Shown: positions 1-11,678, numbered from the stretch's first letter. The stretch: 31,383 nt of DNA from Gamarada debralockiae (GCA_002803225.1 NXFV01000951.1:1-31383), one strand, 5' to 3'. Program-made: numbers and translations. The notes: a model not told the origin generated them from the letters alone.

Positions 1-1028
1 ACAAAAACATGGCATTGACTGTGTGGCTTCAGAGACCGAAAGGGCGGATTGTTGACCGCCGGTCCGCCACTTCGCCGAGGCCCAAGTGCTCGACCTCAGA
101 CGAAAGAAGGAGAATAAACGGGTTCAAAAGGGCAGAAAAATCTGAGAGGTGGAAATTTCGGGGCAGGAATCTGTTTCGACTCCGTCTGATGACGAAGATA
201 GCAAGCACTTTCAACTTCTGGGGAACACTTGCGATCTCCCAAGTACCACGGCCAGTTTCGCAAATGAAGTTATGAAAAGGTCAGAAGACGAGGAACACGA
301 GGAGAAGCTGATGGTCTCTGCACCAGCGCTAGAATTCTCAACCTCTTAAACAGAATATTCAAGATAACAGCTATTCAACATCTCACAAGTTTAGGTCCAG
401 CTCACAAAGTTCACGTTTGAAGCGGCTTTGGTCGTTCTATTCAAGTCAGAGGTCGTGGATGATCGTGCACTGTTTTCATCCGAATTTCCGGATCATACTG
501 CACCGAAGGCGATGCAAGTGCGAAGAACGCGAGAAGAAGACCTGTTCCTGTTGCGAAGCAGTGATGGCTGCATACGCCCTGCTGCTCGTGGTGTCTCGGT
601 TGAAAACAAGGCAGATTCTGGGCGTAGTTCGCACATTTCGCTCCTCCAACTTCATCTCTGACAACGCATAAAGGACACGCCATATTTCTCACTCACCCAT
701 TGATTTTTAGGAATACACTCAATAACATGTTTAGTTGCTTGCACGCTCGAGCTTGATTCAATCTTGTTGAAACTTCTTATCTTCAGGCTTTTGATTGCTA
801 GCCCTTGAACTGCGAAAGATTGATTTAGGCTGTAGTGTTTCCATGAAGCTGAAAGTTTGTCAATTTTCGAAGATATTCATGTAGCAAGTGCCATCAAAGT
901 TGACCTCTATAGTAAAATGGCGGGCCCAATTGGCAGAGTCTCTGCCTCCATGGCTACTCTGTACAATGAAAATTCAGCGGCAATGAGATATGTTCTTGAG
1001 CTCTCGCTGTTGTGTGGTCGGTTGCACA
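1..1028. other. Non-genic stretch with weak coding-like relic
   Basis: No gene could be assigned. On the plus strand one frame stays mostly readable from about 20 to 345 and again from about 411 to 661. It is rich in Lys/Arg/Glu and then Asp/Glu/Ser, but it is broken by stops near 54, 148 and 346. It could be the decayed end of a gene lying left of the window. No domain was recognised. From 662 to 1028 nothing is visible apart from the 3' side of the neighbouring minus-strand gene. Confidence 0.25.
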
Positions 1029-2841
1029 TTACGACGCCGTATGTCCGCAGTTCCAAAGGTCAACGAAGTCTGGAATTTGCCTGATCTCATGTGAGTCGAC
1101 ATGGCTGTACGGTTTTGTGCCCTTGATGTAAACATTGATATCGTCCGGCCGGTCATCCCTTTCATGCGGTGTTGCGATGAAATACCGTCGATTTATAGCC
1201 TCCCAAATGACCCATCCAGCCGGGTACCCACCACTCATATCTCTCTCCCATTCGCCGACCTTAACATGCAGTTCCTTGAGTGGACAGCTGCCATTTTTGA
1301 TTTTTTCGTGTCGAAGCAGTGACCATGCATCCTCCAGCCAGCAGCTATCTTCGATAGAGTAAGAGGGATTTTTGCGAAGTGCTTCGATCTCTGCTCTTGT
1401 TTCGTCTTCATCGAGGAAGATGTGTGGTGTTCGAGCGGCTTCTTCAGCGACACCAAGAGGGAAGTAGATGCGGATGGTGTGCAAGAGACGGAAGGTTGAA
1501 AGAGCAGAGAGAATTTCGTTCATACCTTCCCCCATAGATAGTTTGTCCCCATCAACATTGATATCTTCGAGAACAGGGCAGTTTTGACCAAGATGTTGTA
1601 TTTCTTGTAGAGAAATCGATTTTCGCGGATTGTCTGCACGGGCCTGCTCTGTGTCGTGTAGGACGAGAGTGCGGAGTGTGTTTCCATGAAACTGTGAAAT
1701 GGTTGATAATTCAAGCTGGCTTGCCCCATCTCTGATAGACAGAGTTTCGAGAGGTTTGCGGCTTTTCAGGAAGGTCGTCGCCATTAAGTTGAGGGCTCCG
1801 TCACGGTCGGTCAATGCAAAAGAGATATGCTTCAAATGCGGAAATCTGTTATCGTGACGGTATTCCCGGAAGAAATCCCTCGTAATGTAGCCCATGTCCA
1901 GTAATTCTAGCTTTGACATGTCTGAGACATCTTCCAGCAATGTGACATGGTTGGCACCTCGAGACCGCAATGACCGGATCGAATTTGCTGAGAGAACAAC
2001 ATCTTCCCAGAACTTCTCTCGCATTCGAGACTCTTCTTGTATCTCCTCAAGTGTGGTGTTTCTCCCACCAATTCCAGAGCTCCCTTCAGAGATATCAAGC
2101 TCTTCCAGATGTGGCGCAAGTCCCACGATCCGCTTCAGGGCCACTTGACGTAGATCAATGTGCGAAGTCGTGTCCCACAGCCGTGCTTGGAGTGATCTCA
2201 GATTGGGTGAGCGAGCAAGAGCTAACTCTGCCGCATTTTGGTGATCTTCGTTGTCTTCAATTCTTGTCCAGTTCTCAATGTGCAGATAGGCCTTAGGGTG
2301 GTTCTTTTCCAGGGAGCCGAGGAGCTCAACGGGCAGTTGGTCGGTCCCTTGCAGAGTGAACTTCCGTAAATGGGGAATCTTTGATAGAAGATCAGCCACC
2401 AAGAGCCACTTCTTCTCATGAGCCTCTCGATATGGCCGGTCGTACAAGGTCGAAACTCTCCAGCTGCCAGGCTTCTGAACAGACATAACGGTGATTGACC
2501 GAATGCTGTGTAGAATGCGCTTCCTGGCTGGGTCCGTGAGCAAGCTCGTGAGAATTTCGTGGGTCTTTCTGGAACGCTGGTCTTTCATATCCTCTTTGAA
2601 CGTGAAGACCTGATGCCTATGCTTGAGTGGGTGGACAGATGCGTAAAATATCTTGTTCACCTGCGTGAGAGATAGTAATGTCAATGGAGATGTGTCGTGA
2701 ATCTAATTGTAAGTCAATAGATATTCCTAAGGCGGTGTCAAGTTGGCTCACATATTCGAATATAACCTCCAAGATCTCCCTGCTAAGTGCACTTATGGGA
2801 GAACCCTTGAAATTTTGATTGGCCTCAAAGAAAGCGGCCAT
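1029..2841 (-). CDS. F-box-like protein, 573 aa, two exons
   Basis: Exon 1 runs 2841..2752 and exon 2 runs 2660..1029. The 91-bp intron (2661-2751) has a GTGAGC donor and a CAG acceptor and is phase 0. Splicing joins an N-terminal segment with Leu-Ser-Arg-Glu-Ile-Leu-Glu-Val-Ile-Phe-Glu-Tyr to Val-Asn-Lys-Ile-Phe. This resembles the F-box pattern (L-P-x-E-I-L-x-x-I-F) at residues 15-35. The remaining 540 residues contain many spaced leucines (for example around the 'LRSLQARLW' and 'LEELDISEG' stretches) suggesting degenerate leucine-rich repeats, as in fungal F-box/LRR proteins. Members of that class recruit substrates to SCF ubiquitin ligases. The substrate cannot be inferred. The F-box assignment rests on a short motif, so a plain LRR-type hypothetical protein is the alternative. 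Confidence 0.75.
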
Positions 2842-3325
2842 GTTGCAAGGAAAGGGGATGCAAATCCACAGAAGAGGTCCCCGGGTTTCAACTTTTAAGA
2901 TAACAGCGACGGAACGCGATATGACCCTTTTATAGTCGGGGAAGCCTCCTCTTTCGAGGAAAGTACAATGTTGTTGCCTTGTTACCACGTGACCAGCTTC
3001 GGGGTTGACGAGCTGATTCCAGAGTCGTCCTGAAACGCGTGTGTCTCTCAGCTTTGCAAAACTTCAGAGAGCAATGACTTCGCTTTTTAGTACTCAACAG
3101 AAGCCTTGATGCTGTTGACGCAAGAAAGATGAAATAAAACGGTAAAATGGAGGGGTGCGGCACTGCCTCCTTCCGTTTCGGGTGAGCAAATAGGCCCACC
3201 CCCAGGATTGTTATCCACAGCAACCTCCCACGAAAACTTTGGCTAAGGTCACCCCCAGATTCTCGCTCTGTATTTCGTCCGAAAGTTCTCTCGACTGAAT
3301 TTCTGACTTCCAGATATATCTACAT
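2842..3325. other. Intergenic region upstream of the F-box-like gene
   Basis: This 484-bp stretch is the presumed promoter of the minus-strand F-box-like gene and the 3' flank of the acidic protein gene. No RNA gene, repeat or convincing conserved site was seen, and no AflR-type site was found here. Confidence 0.4.
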
Positions 3326-3892
3326 CTACTCCGAACCAGAATCGGAATCAGAATCATCGCTAACCAAATCCCACTCCTTCAGCTTCGTACCCGGAGTCTG
3401 AAACACGCCATTTTCATCAAAATGAGCAGTATTTCCCGGCATATCCAAGTCCTCAATATACAAATGCGGCATCACTTCTAAAATGGCCGCGACGGAAGCG
3501 GAGTGGACAAAATCTACTCTAAACTCCTTCCAAGCACTAGTGATCTTCGAATCATCCCAGACGCCCTGCTCCAGCAACTCTGGAGGCATCGTCTCATGCA
3601 AAGTCCAACGAACAACAGTCTTGTCTCGGATACTGCGCTCGTCCAGCACGGCGAAGGAGCGAGACGCGAATTGATTTGGTTGCTTCTCAGTGGGTAGGGA
3701 GCGCAGAAATTGAACCAGGGTGTCGTGAGAAGCTTCCAAAAACCCACTCTGGAATAGCGAGGTGCGCGGCTTTGTCGATTCATCAAGCGTAGCTTGTTCT
3801 GGGCCGCGCGCGAGCCTCCAGCAATTGTAGCTGTCCTCAGTCTTTTGAGGGTCTTTAATGAATTGTTCGATTAGCTGGGGAGATGTGAGCAT
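3326..3892 (-). CDS. Unassigned acidic protein, 188 aa
   Basis: Single uninterrupted reading frame with an ATG at 3892. I do not recognise the family. The protein has no signal peptide or membrane segment. A central region around residues 75-100 contains a 'FAVLDERSIRDKTVV' stretch followed by a Trp-rich segment. The C-terminus is strongly acidic and serine-rich (about the last 12 residues alternate Asp and Ser). A soluble cytosolic or nuclear protein is likely. Composition and length look like a real gene rather than a chance frame, but no function should be assigned. A very tentative resemblance to small fungal DUF6924-like proteins, based on the 'LDERS' segment, could not be tested. Confidence 0.6.
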   Translation of the reverse strand: MLTSPQLIEQFIKDPQKTEDSYNCWRLARGPEQATLDESTKPRTSLFQSGFLEASHDTLVQFLRSLPTEKQPNQFASRSFAVLDERSIRDKTVVRWTLHETMPPELLEQGVWDDSKITSAWKEFRVDFVHSASVAAILEVMPHLYIEDLDMPGNTAHFDENGVFQTPGTKLKEWDLVSDDSDSDSGSE

Positions 3893-4597
3893 TGTTCACA
3901 TTCGTTTTACATCGCCGGTGAATGGGTTGGGAAACAAACCTCTAGCGGCACGTTGGCGGTACAAAGGTCAGAATTGTTGACATGTTGGCTGGTCGTATGA
4001 AGAGATAGATTTTACGAGTTGACGATGATATGAGGTATGTGGGATCTTCTCTTATGCTTTCGTGATGGAAGAACAACGAAGGAAGTTGACATCAAGATCA
4101 CCTTCAGCCTACGATGACAGTCTACGAGGGTCAATTCCAGATGAGGCGAAGGTGAACGTTAAAAAAGGGCATCCGGAGCCCTGAACCCAAGGTGTGTGCT
4201 CGATAGCAATTGATTCCCAATATAACAGGCAGAACAAGGGCGTTCATTGGGTGCAAAGAGCGGCCCAATTTTATTCAAGGCTGTATGTACAGTGCTGTGC
4301 CTCCCAACCGCTTCATAAACGCACATTCCAACGCAATCTCCTCAAATCTACACTTCGCAAACTTTCGACCAACAAGTTCACCAAGATCAGCAAAAACATG
4401 CCAGACCACGCGAAACAGTGCAACTCCAAACGTTCTCTTACATCGCTCGCCTCGTGCACAAGCACTTCCCACCACGATGCATCTACTACAGGCCCTGTCG
4501 GCCCGGCAGTCCTCTCAACCAACCTAGAATCATTCGGAGGATTGTCTACAAAGTCTTTCCGCCGCCCTGCAAACAGACATGCCGTGGTATTCCTCAT
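3893..4597. other. Intergenic region, no assigned gene
   Basis: About 700 bp upstream of the acidic protein gene and the methyltransferase relic. Overlapping open frames on both strands occur between 4194 and 4600, but none carries a recognisable domain. One minus-strand frame near 4275-4475 reads smoothly but stays unassigned. Confidence 0.3.
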
Positions 4598-5327
4598 CAA
4601 CTACTTCCAAGTGAAAATTGGAGGGTCTCAAGAACTCAGTAGTTCATATACATGCCTCGAAGGTTCAGATCTAGAGATGCATATAGAAGTCATTCGGAAT
4701 CGTGCATGGACGATAGCACCATATCCATGCTTTGGTCGTGGATAGTTCCGTTTACCCGCTTGTTTGGGTTGGACATCTGGAATGAGGTCGTGGAAGCAGA
4801 AAAGCAAGGAAGACGATTTTGTGGACTAGGCCAGGATTTGCGACAATTGCGTATGGGGTGTGGTGAAGCGGCTACACTGTATGCTGTTGATGCGCAAAAG
4901 CAATTTTGGGATCTTGGGTACGAGTTGTTTGATGACGGTAACAAGCCTGTTGTCAAGTCCTTCTGCGCAGAGGCGATGAATGGAAGCTTTGGAGGATTGT
5001 TGAACGAGATCCATGGCAACTGTTGATGTTATTTTTACATCTCAACTGTTGGATCTATTCTGGTGGCAGGGACAGTTTAAAATCTTAAACGCCGTGACAT
5101 TAAAGTAGGAACCCCAGGTGGTAGGTTGCACGTTTGGAACTGTACCCGGGGGTCCCACTGAGTATAAGAGCGGCAGGTATGGTCGTTCTCTTAGATATTT
5201 CATGGCCTTAGTCTTTCGAGACTTTGCGGACAGACTTTTGGGCAGCAACAGCACGAGATGGAAGGTCCAGGCGAAGATCTCTAAGTTGGAGAAATGGGCT
5301 TCGACGAAGAAGATTTTGCGTGGATGA
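4598..5327 (+). pseudogene. Decayed SAM-dependent methyltransferase
   Basis: Three adjacent frames reconstruct the order of motifs of fungal class I methyltransferases of the roughly 280-residue type common in meroterpenoid and related clusters. First comes an 'IRNRAWTIAPYPCFGR' block (4687-4738). After a frame change there is a shortened SAM-binding motif ending 'GLGQDLRQL' (about 4811-4850), then 'LYAVDAQKQFWDLGYELFDD'. After a second frame change near 5016-5026 comes 'DVIFTSQLLDLF', and finally 'VGCTFGTVPGG' and a 'STRWKVQAK' tail. Lesions seen: two apparent single-base frameshifts (about 4733-4742 and 5016-5026), loss of several residues at the glycine-rich motif near 4811-4831, and an in-frame TAG at 5106-5108. 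The 5' limit is unclear. No AflR-type site was found upstream. Sequencing error could explain one lesion but not all four. Confidence 0.75.
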
Positions 5328-6379
5328 CGAAGCCGACTCCGCGAGGCTTAAGCTTTGTTGTCACTCGGGAGCCCTCCTGAAACGATATTGTTAAGATATT
5401 TTGGATATGCCTACAGCCAGGTGGGTTATTGGTTCAAGTTGCAAAGCTGCAACAAGTTTTCAAGCCTTGTCATCGTTATTTTGCAAATGAACCAGAGAGA
5501 ACTGTTTTCAGTGTCAACGCTCATCCGCAGCATCCGAGCATATCGTCGATTCCTTGCATATTCAATCATTGAACCGATCATCAAAAATGATCATGACCGT
5601 TGCACGCGATGAAGTGCTCAAGTGGCAACAGAAAAGACGGTGCATTTGTGTGAACCTCCATACAATGCCCCTTGATATCAGAAATCGTTCGCAGTAATGC
5701 AAAATTCGATGGGTTGAGACTGAAAATGAAGATTGTGTGATCTTTTGCCTTTCTCCTTATCTCATTAAGGGACAACCTTCTAATTGAAGTATACGTTACC
5801 GCAAGTTGCAGCTCCAAGATTTGCGGGATATCGGCAAAGCTACTCATGGGAGTAATGCAGTTCAGCTTCATTGGCGAATCTCATTATTGAGCCAACCCAT
5901 TTAGGAAGATTTGTCCCGACCGCTTGAGATCACATGCTCGTTATCTGCGATTGGGATCAGTTCTGCATTCAAGCTCCCGCTGAGAATCAAACTTCTGCGG
6001 AGGTCTCCAGATTGGGTTGTGCGGGGTAGATTCTTAGTCTTGACGGGAGGTAGTATCGGTAAGGACGTTTATGGGGTACCCTTGCTAAAGTATCCTCGAT
6101 TGGGAGGAAAGCCAATGGGAGCGATCTAAGGATGTCCCCTTTTGATACGCTTCAAAGTGTTAATCATTCCACAGACAAATAGGAGAGCCAGTGGAAAGAT
6201 ATGATTTTGTAATCTATCAGGCTCCTTGGAAGGATTTGGGTGACTACTCTACACTGTCCCCAGTTTCTCTTTAACCCCTCTGAACACTCTAGCTCACCAC
6301 CTCCCTCTCCATCTTTTTTCAGTCTACTTGCCATTATTACTCCAAGTTGACTGCTCTTTGTTTCAGTACAACTCTCAAG
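5328..6379. other. Intergenic region upstream of the Rieske gene
   Basis: About 1.05 kb without a supportable gene. Short open frames on both strands (for example 5581-5871 minus and 5911-6129 plus) have no recognisable domain. The last 100 bp before the Rieske start are pyrimidine-rich, typical of a fungal core promoter or leader. No TATA box and no AflR-type site were seen. Confidence 0.4.
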
Positions 6380-8011
6380 ATGACAGAAGCTGTGATCAGA
6401 GAGCATACTCTTCCCGCATCGTGGTGGGTGAGCGAGAAAATCTTCGAAGTTGAGAGACGTGCTATCTTCAGCAAAGTACCCATTTCTCTCTTCGACCTTC
6501 TCCCCTATAATTTAAATAAGCACTGAGTCCCAACTAGTCATGGATCTTTGCGATGCACATCTCCCGTTTCATGAAAGTTGGAGACTACTTCAAGCTCGAA
6601 ATCGCTGGCTTCCCATTCATTCTCATAATGGGAAAAGATGGGGTTGTCAACGGGTTCCACAACGTGTGTCGCCATCGCGCGTATCCAATAGTCAATAAAG
6701 AGTCCGGTAGTTCCACAGTTCTTGGTAACACAATCTCCCTGATCTCTGGATACATCGAAAACTCACTCGCGAACAGGCTGCAGATACCATGGATGGTCCT
6801 ACGACACGTCAGGAAATCTCATCAAAGCGCCCGGATTCGAGAGCGTGGCCAGCTTCAACAAGTCCGCCAACGGCCTCTTCAAAGTGAAGACATACACCAC
6901 TCGCCAAGGTTTGATCTTCGTCAGCTTCGATGCTCGTCCGAATGGCATTCCCTTCCATGAGTTTTACAAGGGTCTGGAAGATGAATTAGATGAGATGGAC
7001 TTCTCCAAGTTTGAGTACGTTGAGAGTTTTGAGTTGGATGGGCAGTTCAACTGGAAGACTCTGAGTGAGTGAAGGTTTGAAAATGGAGTAAGGATGCTGA
7101 CCAGTGTCTACAGTGGATGGATATCACGAATGCTATCACTGCCCTATAGCCCACCCAAGCTTCTCCAAAGCAATCAAAGTCCCAACCTACAAAGTCGTCG
7201 AAAAGCACAACTACGCCCGTCACTCAGCCGAAGTCACAGAGCCGGAAACTATCGCCGAACCGAAAGAAGCAGCACCAGAAACGTCGCAACTTTCGTCTTG
7301 GTTTGGGTGGAGTTCCTCATCCGCCACTCAAGTACCAGAGAAGAAAGTTGAAGCAGTCCAAGGAGATTCTCCGGGGTTGTGGCTCTCATTGTTTCCGCTG
7401 ACAGGCATGAATTGCTACTCGTATGCTTGGTACAGTATGCGCATCGTGCCCAAGTCGGCTGGGAGAACTGTGCTGGAGTATGATATTTATGGGATGAAGG
7501 GGGAGGATCCGGCGAAGATTCAGGAGTTTATCAGATTCTTGAAGGAAGTTGAACTAGAGGTGAGTTTTTATCCTCCAAAGATTTCTATGCCGTGGACAAT
7601 GCTCTAATCTAATACAGGACTTCGATCTTTGCACCCTGACCCAGAAGAACCTGAAAGTCGGCGTGTATGGAACCGGGCAGCTTCATCCGGAGAAGGAGAA
7701 TGGAGTTCTTTGTAAGTTCGAAAACTCGAAGTTGGATTTGGAAGTTGCTAATGAGCTCGATAGTCTACCAAAATTTGGCAAAGGAATTCGTGTTGGGCCA
7801 TTTGAAAGAAGAAAAAGAGACGGGGAAGGAAATTTATCCCGCTTTTGCGGGGTTGAGCATCATGGGAGATGAAGGCTGCGAGGCCGACAAAAGTAAGCTG
7901 ATCCTTCCCCCTCCCTCGGAAGATGTCATTCAAATCTTAATTGCTGATCACCTTTAAGTCTGTAAACAGTTAGAATGCGGAAGCAATGCGATGGGCGTGT
8001 TGGCTTGGTAG
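6380..8011 (+). CDS. Rieske [2Fe-2S] non-heme iron oxygenase, 430 aa
   Basis: Seven exons: 6380..6475, 6538..6724, 6777..7064, 7114..7559, 7618..7711, 7764..7892, 7959..8011. All introns are GT-AG (49-66 bp) and every junction keeps frame. The Rieske cluster ligands are Cys76-x-His78 and Cys96-x2-His99, in 'CRHRAYP' and 'CRYHGWSYD'. The catalytic domain has 'ECYHCPIAHP' with His199 and His204 as mononuclear iron ligands and an 'EDFDLCTLTQ' segment expected to supply the Asp ligand. An acidic, Ser/Pro-rich insert lies at about residues 215-265. The closest family I recognise is the fungal choline-monooxygenase-like (CMO-type) ring-hydroxylating oxygenase alpha subunit. The substrate is unknown. 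No reductase gene is adjacent. It lacks the AflR-type sites found upstream of genes to the right, so it is probably outside that regulon. Confidence 0.92.
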
Positions 8012-8791
8012 GCGATTAGACCGCCTGACTGTTCGACGATTCTTGTACCTCAAATTGGACTTGTAATTATTTCTGCCAGTTTCATGAGAGTAAAGTTTCT
8101 CCAGGTGACGGTTGACGTCTCCGGCTCACCAAACAAGAACAAGCTTGAATTTAAAGCTACGAGAGAATTAACCAAAAGGAGGAAGCCTGAAGATCCGGCG
8201 CCAGCCAGATGCGGGAACGATTCGGGAGGGCATCTTCGTAAATCGTCAACATCGCAGCCAATGATTTCCCTCAGTTTTTGACTTGAGGATATCCTAACTT
8301 TTATCAGATCAACAGTAGCGCAAGTGGCATTGTTGTTAATGAGGTTGATGTCCCAGAAATTTGAGAGGATGGGCAAGTGTCCGTTCCGGAGCTGCCAATT
8401 ACGTATAATGAAAGCTGTCTAGTTGTCCCAAAGTAGTCAATAGGCCGCACTCAGCACCTTCTCTGGTGTTTCCGGTATCATCCGAGAAGACAACACGAAG
8501 CTCAAACCTAGATGAATAAAGTTTGAGGATCTTTAGCGCTGTTGCTGGCTTGATTTCGCTGCCATTGCTGAATCCGCTCCTCACTTTCGAGCTGCGAGAT
8601 TCCAGTATTTCGGGAAAGAGAATTTCAGCCCGCAAATGGAAAGGACATTTGGTTTGTCAGAAGGGCCCTGCATGGAAGCTGTTCAGAATAATAATCATTA
8701 AGTATCTATGAATGCCAAATAAGTGTTACTTCCTTCTCATAACTCCAAGTTTCATGCACAAATACACTTTACCATGCACCTAAATCTTTTT
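8012..8791. other. Intergenic region between convergent Rieske and laccase genes
   Basis: About 780 bp. Two minus-strand frames (8050-8376 and 8399-8635) read smoothly but in different frames, and neither has a recognised domain. They may be remnants of an unassigned decayed gene. A relaxed TCGN5CGA match lies at 8587-8597, but it is downstream of both genes and fails the stricter consensus. Confidence 0.3.
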
Positions 8792-10963
8792 CTACAAATG
8801 TTTCCTAACAAATCTCTCCCTCTTCTTCAACCCACTATCAATCTGTTCCACAACATTCTTACTCGAATATGCATTCCAATCCGTACACGTCTGTGCCATA
8901 ACCTGCGGAATCTGCAACTGATTGATATCCGTCGGCCTCTCCATAAACGTCATGAATAATCCCTGACTCAAATGGAAGGCAATATGGCAATGGAAAGGCC
9001 AAGTCCCCGGATTATCAGCATCAAACTGAATAACCATATGTCCAAACGGAGCAAGATTGTGCGTATCCCTACGTTGGGGATTCTCAGGTCGAACAATGGA
9101 GACACCGTCCCAAGGCCCTGCACCGTCGTGAAGAACGTAGAAATCGTGGCCGTGCAAATGCATAGGGTGAGGACTGGTGTTGTTGTTGTAGACTACGATG
9201 CGGATGGATGTGTTTGTGCCGAAGTTCACTACGTTCCATTTTGGGTCATAGGGGTAGGAGTAGTTTTTTTGCTCGGCGAGGAGAAGAACGGGCTCGTTGT
9301 AGTCGCCTTGGAAGGAGTTGCCGTTCATATAGAAGAGTTTTTGACCGGTTGCGTTGACGAATTGGTTTATGGTTATGTTGTATGTTACGCTGGGTTCAGG
9401 GAGAGCGATGGGGTGGTACGGGATTGTCTCGTTGAGAGGGTCCTGCAAGATGATCAGCAAAACGCGAAGTTAATGGGGAGGATTTACATACGTTCGAGCA
9501 CAAGCCATTGTCCACTGGGTCAGGCCATGCAGATGTGGTTGGCAAGGCTGCCGTCTCCGGAGTGTCATTCAAAAAGATGATTGCTTTGGCCCGAGTCTGG
9601 AGAGCACGACTGGCACCACAAAACTTCCCAAAGGCAATCGTGCGCATCCAGATTGTTCCATTTCCCTTCGGAGTGAACAGAACATCCGATCTTTGACCAG
9701 TGCCAAGAACAACTTGAGTGACATTGTAGGGCTGAACATCGACAAAGTCATTGCCGATGACAGTCAGCTGGTGGTTGTCAATACTGAAGTACAACAGTGA
9801 GCCGGCTCCAGAGTTGACCAGTCGTAGCTTGTAAGTCTTTCCAGTTTGGACTCTGAACTTAGAGTATGGCGCGTCATCAGAGCAAGTGCTGCCTTGTGGT
9901 ACTCCAAGACTGCAGTTGAAGGGCATTCTGCCATCGATCATGATATTGTTCGTTGATGGAGATTGAATGCTGGTGTTGCTACTCATGACTAGTAACGGGT
10001 CAGTGAGTTCTTTGAACAATTTGGTCTGGGCTAAACTTACTGTCTTGCATAAGTGGGAAGTATGGAGTATGGAACCCTGAATAATTAGTCGAATGCACAC
10101 AGTGAAGTCGAGAGTGTTGTGACTTACAATCTGCAAGCATGATAGGTCCCAAGTCCTCATCAAACTGAGTGTGCGTTGGTCCATAGATGACCAAAGGCCC
10201 GGCAACTCCGGCAAGGTATTGTGCAGAGTAGTGGGAGTGATACCATCCCGTGCCGAAGATGTCTGCCTTAAATCGATAGCTAGATCAATCAGCAAGTCAC
10301 TCTCTCTTAGGAAAGAGCCTCCATTTACTTACACAAACGTCGAGCCAGGAGCAATTGGACATTGTGAGATACTTGGAACACCATCCATCCAAGGCGTCTC
10401 CTTCTGAAGCATACCATGCCAGTGAAGGCTTGTGCCTTCCTCGGGTCCCGTGATGTTGTTGTGGACAGTCACTTCGATATAATCACCCCAATTTGCCTCG
10501 ATGGTTGGGCCTGGGAATTGACCATTGATCAAGATCATTTCCACAGGGACACCATCAGGGGAACCACTTCCACGAGTGATGGTAAAGTCATAGGAGCGAG
10601 TTACACCAGTATTTGGCGGTGTCTTCGGGTCATCTTTCTGACCGCTGTTTCCCCAGGGGAACCCGTTTGGAAGGGGCTGTGAATTTTCAGTAATTGCAGG
10701 TCGTTATCGGAAGAGGGGAAATCATACGTTGTTTGTTAGAAACCTCGGCAGGGACTGTTGGCCTAATGTCCCTAATGGAGAACCTCTGCTGTTTTGTCAA
10801 TGGAAATTCTTGAGAAGTTTCATCAGATTGAGGCTTACCCAAAGTTTGCTACTCCATTTCCAGTTCCTGGGGCAAGGGACGGGGCGTGATCGACTCCACA
10901 TTGTGACGCCGCTACAACAGTGAGAAGGGCAAAAGCTCCTGCTAAAAGTTTGCTCATAAACAT
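8792..10963 (-). CDS. Ascomycete laccase (multicopper oxidase), 621 aa
   Basis: Seven exons: 10963..10839, 10788..10728, 10676..10333, 10279..10128, 10076..10041, 9988..9492, 9442..8792. All introns are 49-53 bp, GT-AG and frame-preserving. Residues 1-20 form a signal peptide. Copper-binding motifs are complete: HWHG (147-150), HSH (191-193), HPMHLHGHD (497-505) and HCHIAFH (546-552). The type-1 Cys is 547 and the axial position is Leu557. The C-terminus has Asp-Ser-Gly-Leu at 607-610 followed by an 11-residue basic tail. In ascomycete laccases the tail is cut after this DSGL and the new terminus plugs the oxygen channel. The enzyme is secreted, oxidises phenols and reduces O2. In pigment and bis-naphthopyrone pathways such laccases couple phenolic monomers. 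An AflR-type site lies 164 bp upstream of the ATG, and the gene is divergent from the oxaloacetate-hydrolase-like gene. Confidence 0.95.
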
Positions 10964-11126
10964 CTTTTCTTTCAGATTCAAGCAAGTAGTGAGCTGATTA
11001 GAGCAAATTACCTTGGCATAAAAATCATCCCAGCTCTTCATATATGTGCATCTCGTCCGATCTTTTAGTCGAATATCCCCAGGTACGGACCCCAATTAGG
11101 AAGTCAGTAAGAGTTCGGACTCAGAT

Positions 11127-11137
11127 TCGGTCTGCGA
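11127..11137 (+). promoter_or_regulatory. AflR-type binding site upstream of laccase
   Basis: TCGGTCTGCGA fits TCGSWNNSCGR at every position. It lies 164 bp upstream of the laccase ATG. A cognate AflR-family regulator is encoded at 18077-19231. Inferred from sequence only. Confidence 0.6.
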
Positions 11138-11678
11138 AGGGATGAGTAAGGTTAAATTTGGCAGTTGAGCCTCTGAAGCTTAGCGAAGTGAGCGCTGTGG
11201 ATCGCCTAATTTTAGAAGTAAGCCCTGAAATTGTGGAGAGTTGGCGCTGAATACGTAACCAAACACCTACCGATTTTGGAAGCATGTCACGTGTAAGCCA
11301 TAAATTGTATTCTCAGAATTAATTAAGTTCTGGCTAGGAGAACCTGAGAAAAATGGAGTGGACAGTTACAAACGCTTCATCACAAGCGATAAATAGCCCG
11401 AAGTTTGAAAATAGGGGCTCACTAGATACCGTGGAGCCTGGAATAGCAGGCACAGTGCGCTAAAACTCTTCGGTCGCAAATTTCCCTCACTGAAGTTATG
11501 GCGACCGAACATTCGTCTTCCCTTCACCTTCATCAACACCAGCGGCAATAGCTCCGTCGCGACTTCTGCGCCTGTCAGTTTCTAAGGTCAATCTTTCGCA
11601 CTTGGCCCGTTTGATTTTTCGTGAGCAGGAGATGCTGAAATCTCTGAGTCTAGGAATAAATCGCGTTGCGCCTTGCTA

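Noticed and set aside
1..661. Transposase C-terminal remnant
   Set aside because: The Lys/Arg-rich segment loosely recalls pogo/Fot1 ends, but stops interrupt it and no catalytic motif is present, so no family can be claimed.
8587..8597. TCGAGCTGCGA as an AflR-type site
   Set aside because: It keeps TCGN5CGA but fails the inner positions on both strands, and it lies between the 3' ends of two genes.
8972..9580. 202-codon plus-strand open frame opposite the laccase
   Set aside because: It is the antisense shadow of laccase exons with conserved copper motifs and has no domain of its own.
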